A stretch of DNA of 12,705 nt, taken from NCBI GenBank assembly GCA_017444505.1, contig JAFSWK010000057.1, positions 1 through 12,705 of the forward strand. The letters run 5' to 3'. This stretch comes from Rhodocyclaceae bacterium. Lineage in GTDB: Bacteria; Pseudomonadota; Gammaproteobacteria; Burkholderiales; Rhodocyclaceae. Below the pieces are notes generated by a model. It ran no database searches. It was not told the DNA's origin and was given only the letters and a program-made list of their open reading frames with translations. The position numbers and the translations under genes were made by a program. This document shows, one piece after another, positions 7,198 through 12,705 of the stretch; the stretch's first letter is position 1, and every line of letters starts with the position of its first letter.

Positions 7198-8451
7198 ATG
7201 GCTACTGCAAAAAGACCCGCTGCTGCGGCCAAAAGGCGTCCTGTGCCGGCCAGCCAGCAGATCAAACTGTACAAATGGACGGGTAAGAATCAAGCCGGCA
7301 AGGTGGTGAGCGGCGACATCCGCGCGACCAACGAAGGCGTGGTGCGCTCCAACCTGCGTCGCCAGTCCATTACGGTGACCAAAATCAAGCAGGCGCCCAT
7401 GTCCAAGGGGCGCAAGATTACCGAAAAGGACATTGCGATTTTCATCCGCCAGCTGGCCGTCATGCTGCGTTCGGGCGTGCCGCTGATTCAGGCGCTGGAA
7501 ATCAGCATTCGCGGCACGAACAACCCGAGCTTTGCGCAGATGCTCTCCGACATGAAAACGGACATCGAGCAAGGTTCCAGCCTTTCGGAAGCCGCATCCC
7601 ACCATCCGGCGCACTTCGATACGCTGTTTGTCAACCTTGTGGCGGCGGGCGAACAGGCCGGTATTCTGGACGATCTGCTGGAGCGTCTGGCGGCCTACAA
7701 GGAAAAAATGCTGGCGATCAAGAGCAAGATCAAATCGGCAATGTTCTACCCGGCGGCCATCATTATTGTGGCCGTGGTGGTGGTCGCCGTGCTGATGATC
7801 TGGGTGATTCCGTCCTTCAAGGACGTCTTCAGCAGTTTCGGTGCGGACTTGCCTGGCCCCACCCTGATGGTGATTGGCATTTCCGATTTCTTTGTCGAAC
7901 ACGCTTTCCTGATTTTCGGCGTGCTCATTGCCCTGTTTGCTGCAATCATCTATAGCTACCGGCGTTCTGAAGGGATGCAGGAATTTATCGACCGCACTTT
8001 GCTGAAGCTGCCGATTCTGGGCGACGTAATCCGCAAAGCCTGCGTGGCGCGTTGGGCGCGCACGCTCTCGACCATGTTCGCTGCCGGTGTGCCGCTGGTC
8101 GAAGCGCTGGAATCCGTCGGCGGTGCGGCGGGCAACCGCGTCTATGTGCACGCCACCAAGGCGGTGCGCTCCGATGTGGCGATGGGCGTGAGCCTGAACG
8201 TTGCCATGCACAACACGGAAGCCTTCCCGGTCATGGTTACGCAGATGACCGCGATTGGTGAAGAATCTGGTCAGCTCGATTCCATGCTTTCCAAAGTGGC
8301 GGACTTCTTCGAGCAGGAAGTCGATGACGCCGTGGCGGCACTTTCCACCCTGCTGGAACCGATCATTATGGTGGTGCTCGGCGTGATCATCGGCGGCCTG
8401 ATTGTCGCCATGTACCTGCCGATCTTCAAACTGGGTGCGGCGATCGGCTAA
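7198..8451 (+). CDS. pilC: PilC, type IV pilus inner-membrane platform protein
   Basis: The protein has 417 residues and carries two tandem T2SS_F domains (about 78-201 and 281-404), each with the IFIRQLAVMLRSGVPLIQALE-type opening or its counterpart RWARTLSTMFAAGVPLVEALE, and the conserved VxxGExxGxLD pattern (AAGEQAGILDDL, AIGEESGQLDSM). Membrane segments lie at about 184-204, 236-253 and 386-408. PilC forms the inner-membrane platform turned by PilB to insert pilins. The basic N-terminus (MATAKRPAAAAKRRP) stays cytoplasmic. AAGGAA at 7184-7188 gives a strong Shine-Dalgarno for the ATG at 7198. The gap from pilB is 34 bases and T-rich, with no terminator stem, so the two genes are co-transcribed. 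Confidence 0.98.
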   Translation: MATAKRPAAAAKRRPVPASQQIKLYKWTGKNQAGKVVSGDIRATNEGVVRSNLRRQSITVTKIKQAPMSKGRKITEKDIAIFIRQLAVMLRSGVPLIQALEISIRGTNNPSFAQMLSDMKTDIEQGSSLSEAASHHPAHFDTLFVNLVAAGEQAGILDDLLERLAAYKEKMLAIKSKIKSAMFYPAAIIIVAVVVVAVLMIWVIPSFKDVFSSFGADLPGPTLMVIGISDFFVEHAFLIFGVLIALFAAIIYSYRRSEGMQEFIDRTLLKLPILGDVIRKACVARWARTLSTMFAAGVPLVEALESVGGAAGNRVYVHATKAVRSDVAMGVSLNVAMHNTEAFPVMVTQMTAIGEESGQLDSMLSKVADFFEQEVDDAVAALSTLLEPIIMVVLGVIIGGLIVAMYLPIFKLGAAIG

Positions 8452-8484
8452 GTCCGGCGAAGTCTCCCCCGTTCCCGTTGTTTT

Positions 8485-8522
8485 GCAGGGACGCCCGCGC
8501 GCAATGTGCCCGGCGTCCCTGC
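8485..8522 (+). other. 11-bp perfect stem-loop between pilC and pilD
   Basis: GCAGGGACGCC (8485-8495) pairs exactly with GGCGTCCCTGC (8512-8522) across a 16-base loop. It lies in the 96-base pilC-pilD gap, 25 bases before the pilD ATG. No T tract follows (GTGTATTC), so it is not a standard terminator. It may be an mRNA stabiliser or processing site that sets pilC and pilD at different levels, or a protein-binding dyad. Confidence 0.65.
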
Positions 8523-8547
8523 GTGTATTCACAAGGCGGATTTTTCC

Positions 8548-9399
8548 ATGACCGATATTCTGCAAGTGCTGACGCCCGCGCTCCCCTTTCTGCTTGCCCT
8601 GCTGGGTCTGTTTGTGGGCAGTTTTCTGAATGTGGTGATTCACCGCCTGCCGATTATCATGGAGCGCGAATGGCAGGCGCAGGCGGCGGAACTGCGCGGC
8701 GAAGAGCTGCCCGAGCAAGGGCGCTTCAACCTCGCAGTGCCGCGTTCGCGCTGCCCGCACTGTGGGCACCTTATTACCGCGCTGGAAAACGTGCCGGTCA
8801 TCAGCTACGTGCTGCTGCGCGGCAAATGCAAGCACTGCCGCGCGCCCATCAGTGCGCGCTATCCGCTGGTTGAACTGCTCTCTGCCATTTTGTGTGGCTA
8901 CGCGGGCTGGCGCTTTGGCGCAAGCGCGATGACGCTGGGGGCGTTGTTTTTCATCTGGGCGATGCTGGCGCTCACCTTCATTGATTTCGACACACAACTG
9001 CTGCCCGACCAGATTACCTTGCCGCTGCTCTGGCTGGGTCTGCTGTTCAACCGGAACGGAACTTTCGTTGAACTGCCGCAGGCGGTCATCGGCGCGATGA
9101 CCGGTTATCTCGTACTCTGGACGGTGTATTGGCTCTTCAAGCTGCTCACTGGCAAGGAAGGCATGGGCTATGGCGACTTCAAACTGCTCGCCGCCATTGG
9201 TGCCTGGCTGGGCTGGGGCATGCTGCCGCTGACGATTATTGCCTCGTCCTTTGTGGGCGCAGCCTTTGGCGTCGGCATGATGGTCAGCGGACGTCTGAAA
9301 GGCCAGCCGATTCCCTTTGGCCCCTTCCTTGCCATGGCCGGGCTAATTGCGCTTTTCTGGGGCAAGGAAATCGTCGCACTGTATCTGGACATGCTGTAA
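8548..9399 (+). CDS. pilD: PilD, type IV prepilin peptidase and N-methyltransferase
   Basis: The protein has 283 residues. It is an A24 bifunctional enzyme that cleaves the short leader of prepilins on the cytoplasmic face and methylates the new N-terminus. The N-terminal LFVGSFLNVVIHRLP motif opens the cytoplasmic methyltransferase-associated domain. That domain holds two CxxC pairs (Cys69/Cys72 and Cys94/Cys97), a zinc site. The aspartyl protease residues are in TFIDFDTQLLPD (Asp148, with Asp146 nearby) and GMGYGDFKLLAA (Asp210), both intact. About eight hydrophobic segments are visible. The ATG at 8548 is chosen over an in-frame GTG at 8506, which falls inside the stem-loop; GGCGGA seven bases upstream is an acceptable Shine-Dalgarno. 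The pilins it processes are not in this window. Confidence 0.97.
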   Translation: MTDILQVLTPALPFLLALLGLFVGSFLNVVIHRLPIIMEREWQAQAAELRGEELPEQGRFNLAVPRSRCPHCGHLITALENVPVISYVLLRGKCKHCRAPISARYPLVELLSAILCGYAGWRFGASAMTLGALFFIWAMLALTFIDFDTQLLPDQITLPLLWLGLLFNRNGTFVELPQAVIGAMTGYLVLWTVYWLFKLLTGKEGMGYGDFKLLAAIGAWLGWGMLPLTIIASSFVGAAFGVGMMVSGRLKGQPIPFGPFLAMAGLIALFWGKEIVALYLDML

Positions 9400-9414
9400 G
9401 TGGCGCGTGCAGTC

Positions 9415-9543
9415 ATGAAATGCCGCCTGGATGTTCAGGTGAAACGGTTTGCTGCGTGGCTTGCGCGGTGCGTGGCGAGTAGGCAGGGGCGGGGAAAATC
9501 TGGGATGATGCGCCCGTTGACCTTGTGCGGAGAGCGACCATGA
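9415..9543 (+). CDS. Possible 42-residue basic peptide upstream of the kinase (doubtful)
   Basis: An ATG at 9415 opens a 42-residue frame (MKCRLDVQVKRFAAWLARCV...) rich in Arg and Lys with three Cys. Its TGA at 9541-9543 overlaps the kinase ATG at 9540 as ATGA, the arrangement seen in translationally coupled genes. It fills nearly all of the 140-base gap between pilD and the kinase. Against it: there is no clear Shine-Dalgarno, I recognise no family, and a frame of this length is not rare in GC-rich DNA. It could be a leader or coupling ORF, or chance. Confidence 0.2.
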   Translation: MKCRLDVQVKRFAAWLARCVASRQGRGKSGMMRPLTLCGERP

Positions 9544-10838
9544 TGGCGGATGCGATGCCCGAAAAAATCGGCGACTGCGAAGTGCTGGAAGAGCTGGGGC
9601 GGGGTGCGACCTCTGTGGTCTATCGGGTGCGCCATCCGGCGCACACAGAGCCGGTGGCGCTGAAATACGTGCGTTTTGCGGTGGGACAAGAGCGGGGCAA
9701 CAACCGGCGGCGTTTGCTGAAACTGTTAAAGGCCGAGGAATACACCGCGCAGCGCCTGCAACATCCTTCCATTATTCGCATTCATGAAGTGGTGGTGAAT
9801 CAGGATGATGCCTGGGTGGTGATGGAATATTTCGACGGGCGCAGTCTGGAAGAATTTTGTGGCCCTGACCGCCTGCTGCCGCTGGAGCGCGTAATTGCGC
9901 TGGTATTGAAATGCTGTGTAGCGCTCGGCTATGCACACGCGCAGGGCGTAGTGCATCGGGACATCAAACCGGCCAACGTGCTGATTGATGAAGAAGACAA
10001 CGTAAAAATCAGCGACTTTGGTCTGGCGCTGCATCTGAACCGCGTCGCTGGTGAGGATTCCACCTTCATCATGGGCGTGGGTTCGCCCTCGTACATGAGT
10101 CCGGAGCAGCTCAAGGGACACCCGCTCAACGAACAGACTGACGTCTATTCGCTGGGCGTGATGCTGTTTTACCTGCTCACCGGGCGGCTGCCTTTTCGGG
10201 CGGCGAACGCGGCGGAGCTGATGTTTCAGGTCATCAACGCCGAAGCGCCCTCGGTGACGGCGCTCAACCCCTCGCTGCCGCCGCAAATGGAAGCCATCGT
10301 GCGCCGCGCGCTGGCGAAAGACCAGTTTTCCCGCTACAAGCACGCCGCGGATTTGGCCAAGGATTTGTCATCGCTGCATTTCAACGTCGTGCCCAGCCGC
10401 CAGCAAGTGACGGTGGAAGATTCGCGCTTCAAGGCGCTGCGCGCCATGCCTTTGCTCGAAGGGATGGAAGACGTGCAAGTATGGGAGCTGGCGCGCATTG
10501 CCGCCTGGCGCGACGTAAAGGAAGGCGAGTGCATCTACGCGGAGGCACGCGCGGATACGCGCTTTTCGCTGCTGGTGCGCGGCGCGGTGGCGATGCAGGC
10601 GGGTGATCGGCAGGTGGAACGCTACGGGCGCGGCGAACTCTTTGGCGAACTGCCCATGCTGCTGGGCGCGCGAATGCCGCGCGTGAGCTGGGTGGCGCTG
10701 GAAGCAAGCTGCCACGCGCAATTCAACCCTTCGGCACTGGCGCTGGCCTCGGAAGAACTGCGCGAGAAAATGATGGCCTATATCGCCGCCAACCTCGCTG
10801 AACGCTATCTGGAACGGGCAACGCACGCGCAGGGGTAG
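9540..10838 (+). CDS. Hanks-type Ser/Thr protein kinase with C-terminal cyclic-nucleotide-binding domain
   Basis: The protein has 432 residues, is soluble and has no membrane segment. The kinase domain (about 11-280) is complete: glycine loop GRGATSVV (20-27), Lys42 in VALKYV, catalytic HRDIKPAN (139-146, Asp141), metal-binding DFG (159-161), an SPEQ version of the APE motif (187-190) and TDVYSLGVMLFYLLTGRLPF (200-219). It should be an active kinase. Residues about 300-425 resemble the CRP/PKA cyclic-nucleotide-binding fold, including GELFGELPML with Glu370 and a PR pair (Arg381) in the phosphate-cassette position, so nucleotide binding is plausible. The ATG at 9540 follows GGAGAG (9529-9534); the ATG at 9543 is equally possible. 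It lies on the pilBCD strand 140 bases after pilD with no terminator between them. Substrate and ligand are unknown. Confidence 0.93.
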   Translation: MMADAMPEKIGDCEVLEELGRGATSVVYRVRHPAHTEPVALKYVRFAVGQERGNNRRRLLKLLKAEEYTAQRLQHPSIIRIHEVVVNQDDAWVVMEYFDGRSLEEFCGPDRLLPLERVIALVLKCCVALGYAHAQGVVHRDIKPANVLIDEEDNVKISDFGLALHLNRVAGEDSTFIMGVGSPSYMSPEQLKGHPLNEQTDVYSLGVMLFYLLTGRLPFRAANAAELMFQVINAEAPSVTALNPSLPPQMEAIVRRALAKDQFSRYKHAADLAKDLSSLHFNVVPSRQQVTVEDSRFKALRAMPLLEGMEDVQVWELARIAAWRDVKEGECIYAEARADTRFSLLVRGAVAMQAGDRQVERYGRGELFGELPMLLGARMPRVSWVALEASCHAQFNPSALALASEELREKMMAYIAANLAERYLERATHAQG

Positions 10839-10852
10839 CTGCGCGACATTCC

Positions 10853-11740
10853 TCAGACGCGCGCCGTCTCCGGTGTGGGCGTGGCTGCGGGGGCGGGCAG
10901 GGTGCCGGTGTGGTGGATGGTCAGTTCGCGTTGCGGGAAGGGGATGGTAATGCCTGCTTCGGCGCAGGCGGCGTGGATGCGTTGGGTCAGGTGCCAGCGC
11001 ACGTCCCAGTAGTCGGCGCTTTTCACCCACGGGCGGATGATGAGGTTGACGCTGCTCTCGGCCAGTTCGCTGACCGCGACGCAGGCGGCGGGTTCTTTCA
11101 GGATGCGCGTGTCTTCGGCCAGCAGGCGCTCAATCAGCGCGATGGCTTGCGCCGGGTCGTCCTGATAGCCGATGCCCAGTGTCAGGTCGATGCGGCGCGT
11201 GGGTTTGGCGTCGTAGTCAATGATGGTGCCTTGGGCAATCTGGTTGTTGGGGATGATGACGCGGCGGTTGTCCGGGGTGCGCAAGGTGGTGGAGAAAATG
11301 TGAATTTCTTCCAGAAAACCGGCGACGCCCGCCACTTCAACATAGTGCCCAATCTTGAACGGGCGGATGATGATGAGCATGATGCCGGCGGCAAAATTGG
11401 CCAGCGAATCGCGCAGCGCCAGACCCACGGCCAGGCCCGCAGCACCAAAGACGGCGAGCACCGAAGTGGTGGGAATGCCGACGTAATCGAGTACGGCGAT
11501 GGTCAGCGCAATGAGCAGCACGATGTAGAGCGTGCGCGACAGGAACTGCACCAGCATGTTGTCCAGTTGCTTGTGCTGCATCAGGCGGGTGGCGACATTG
11601 ATCAGGCGGCGCACCAGCCATTTGCCGACCAGCCAGATGGCCAGCGCGCCCACAATGCGGGCAGTCCAGGGCAGGGCGATGGCGTTCAGCCAGTTTTCGG
11701 GCAGGAGCGTGTCAAGTCGGGCAAACAGGTTGTCAATCAT
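10853..11740 (-). CDS. mscS: Small-conductance mechanosensitive channel MscS
   Basis: The protein has 295 residues, close to the 286 of E. coli MscS. It forms a heptameric inner-membrane channel that opens under membrane tension to release solutes in osmotic downshock. TM1 (about 25-47), TM2 (66-86) and the pore helix TM3 (about 92-125, with VFGAAGLAVGLAL) are followed by the beta domain (IRPFKIGHYVEV, IFSTTLRTPDNRRVIIPN) and the alpha/beta vestibule domain ending ITIPFPQRELTI. Pore leucines Leu103 and Leu107 match E. coli Leu105 and Leu109. Arg110-Asp111 stand where E. coli has Gln112-Gly113. The ATG at 11740 is chosen from the E. coli-like N-terminus; it lies inside the upstream transpeptidase gene (8-base overlap) with no Shine-Dalgarno, so translation is probably coupled. 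Confidence 0.96.
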   Translation of the reverse strand: MIDNLFARLDTLLPENWLNAIALPWTARIVGALAIWLVGKWLVRRLINVATRLMQHKQLDNMLVQFLSRTLYIVLLIALTIAVLDYVGIPTTSVLAVFGAAGLAVGLALRDSLANFAAGIMLIIIRPFKIGHYVEVAGVAGFLEEIHIFSTTLRTPDNRRVIIPNNQIAQGTIIDYDAKPTRRIDLTLGIGYQDDPAQAIALIERLLAEDTRILKEPAACVAVSELAESSVNLIIRPWVKSADYWDVRWHLTQRIHAACAEAGITIPFPQRELTIHHTGTLPAPAATPTPETARV

Positions 11741-12705
11741 GGTCGGCAGGGATGGTGAGGTACAAAGGCAGGCGAGTATGCCTGTTTTCGGCGGCGTTGA
11801 GCAATTCAATCAGCGGCGTGTCGCGCTGATAGACGTCGGGCAGGAAGCGGAGCGTGCTGCTGCCGTCATCATTGTCGGCAACGTCCGCCGTCCAGTAGGC
11901 AATCAGGATGGGCACGGTTTCCAGCAGTTCGACCTTGTGCGTTTTGCCGCTGGCGAGCAGTGCGCGCAGTTCGTCGTTTTGCATCGTGCCGGTGTCTTCC
12001 AGCAACATGCGCACGAGTTCCATGATGTGTTCGACCCGCACGCAGCCCGAGCTGGTGGCGCGCTGGTCTTGTGCAAAAAGGCGCTTGCTGGGCGTGTCGT
12101 GCAAATAGATGGCAAACGGGTTGGCAAAACGCAAAATGGCTTGACCGAGGGCGTTGCCCGCGCCGGCGTCCTGCCGCAGCAAAATGCCCGGCGGCGGGTC
12201 GTTCCAGTCGATGCTGGCGGGGTCAAGTTCCTGGCCGCTGCGGTCCAGTACGCGCATCCGCTGGCGGGCAAGATATTCGGGGTCTTCGCGCAGGCGCGGC
12301 AGTTTGTCTTCTTTCAGGATGGTGGGCGGCACCGTCCAGGTGGGGTTGAGCGTGACTCGCTCAATTTCCGAACGCAGCGGCGGCGTGGCGCGGCTGCGCT
12401 GGCCAACCTGCACGCGCGCCTGCCATACGGTTTGCCCGTCGCGCACGTAGCGCACGGTGGCTTCCGGAATGTTGGCCAGCACGATGTGCGCATTGAGCAG
12501 ATTGTCCGGCGTGGCCAGCCAGCGGATGCGTTCCAGATTGGCGCGAAGCTGTTGCTGGCGGCGCGCGTAGGAGACGTTAAGCGCCTCGCGCGTGGTCTGG
12601 CCGACGTTGCCGTCCGCGTTCAGCCCGTGCGCCCGCTGAAATTGCCGCACGGCCTCGGCAAGCTGCGGGTCGTAGAAACGGTCGGCGCTGGCGCTGTCGG
12701 GCGTA
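11733..12705 (-). CDS. YcbB-like L,D-transpeptidase (N-terminus beyond window)
   Basis: The frame is open from the right edge of the window to a TGA at 11733-11735, giving about 323 residues without the N-terminus. It begins with the second half of a peptidoglycan-binding domain (DPQLAEAVRQFQRAHGLNADG..VGQTTREALN), followed by the YkuD catalytic domain. The active site shows His (HDTPSKRLF, codon 12099-12101) and the nucleophile in SSGCVRVE (Cys codon 12042-12044). The large insertion before the active site and the long tail after it (LRFLPDVYQRDTPL) match the YcbB/LdtD type. These enzymes make 3-3 peptidoglycan cross-links in the periplasm, so a signal peptide is expected upstream, outside the window. 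It is the promoter-proximal partner of mscS. Confidence 0.93.
   Translation of the reverse strand, partial: TPDSASADRFYDPQLAEAVRQFQRAHGLNADGNVGQTTREALNVSYARRQQQLRANLERIRWLATPDNLLNAHIVLANIPEATVRYVRDGQTVWQARVQVGQRSRATPPLRSEIERVTLNPTWTVPPTILKEDKLPRLREDPEYLARQRMRVLDRSGQELDPASIDWNDPPPGILLRQDAGAGNALGQAILRFANPFAIYLHDTPSKRLFAQDQRATSSGCVRVEHIMELVRMLLEDTGTMQNDELRALLASGKTHKVELLETVPILIAYWTADVADNDDGSSTLRFLPDVYQRDTPLIELLNAAENRHTRLPLYLTIPADHD

Noticed and set aside
5625..7274. Minus-strand open frame of about 550 codons
   Set aside because: It is antisense to pilB, which has every expected motif, and its translation has low-complexity His/Arg/Val-rich composition.
7123..8997. Long minus-strand open frame of over 600 codons
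   Set aside because: It lies antisense to pilC and pilD, is rich in His, Arg and Gln, and shows no recognisable domain; it is a shadow caused by codon bias in GC-rich DNA.
9400..9539. Promoter for the kinase in the gap after pilD
   Set aside because: Only weak -10-like strings such as GATGAT and a 4-bp hairpin (9426-9439) are present, with no paired -35, so I do not call a promoter.
10839..10852. Terminator between the convergent kinase and mscS genes
   Set aside because: The gap is only 14 bases and contains no stem or T tract; I see no rho-independent terminator there.
10910..11758. Plus-strand open frame opposite mscS
   Set aside because: It covers the whole MscS gene, whose E. coli-like sequence is unambiguous; the frame is a Gly/Asp/Gln-rich shadow.
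1..12705. CRISPR array, tRNA, insertion sequence or prophage remnants
   Set aside because: I saw no regularly spaced direct repeats, cloverleaf-like segments, transposase or integrase genes; the only sizeable non-coding gaps (63-140 bases) are described above.

Overview
The window looks like chromosomal DNA of a betaproteobacterium. It is GC-rich and densely coding. It carries a metX-metW pair, a divergent ffh/ypjD pair followed by a pilB-pilC-pilD cassette, and an E. coli-like small MscS. Family assignments come from reading the translated sequence and were not checked by database search. I see no tRNA, rRNA, CRISPR array, insertion sequence or attachment site, so the region reads as core genome rather than a mobile island.

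Layout. (1) 1-586, plus strand: the last 40 codons of a probable outer-membrane beta-barrel protein, then a small secreted PstS-like protein, closed by a strong rho-independent terminator. (2) 609-4415, minus strand, transcribed right to left: ffh (SRP GTPase), an EI24/CysZ-like membrane protein, metX and metW. These four overlap by 1, 4 and 10 bases and almost certainly form one transcript that converges on the terminator at 557-586. (3) 4479-5303, plus strand: ypjD, a CcsA-like membrane protein divergent from ffh. Its start lies 2 bases after a perfect 8-bp inverted repeat and has no Shine-Dalgarno sequence. (4) 5427-9399, plus strand: pilB, pilC and pilD, which encode the type IV pilus extension ATPase, the inner-membrane platform and the prepilin peptidase. 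No pilin gene is in the window. (5) 9540-10838, plus strand: a soluble Hanks-type Ser/Thr kinase with a C-terminal cyclic-nucleotide-binding domain, lying where coaE/yacG are commonly found after pilD. (6) 10853-12705, minus strand: a YcbB-like L,D-transpeptidase (its N-terminus lies outside the window) and mscS, overlapping by 8 bases and convergent with the kinase.

Functional picture: protein targeting to the inner membrane (ffh), methionine synthesis (metXW), cytochrome c or haem-related membrane function (ypjD), pilus assembly (pilBCD), and envelope integrity (L,D-transpeptidase and MscS). I found no unmistakably new system. The best leads are the kinase with a cyclic-nucleotide-binding domain directly behind pilBCD, the nested inverted repeats with a sigma-54-like GG-N10-GC element upstream of pilB, the possibly near-leaderless ypjD, the 11-bp stem-loop between pilC and pilD, and a 43-codon ORF that ends in an ATGA overlap with the kinase start.
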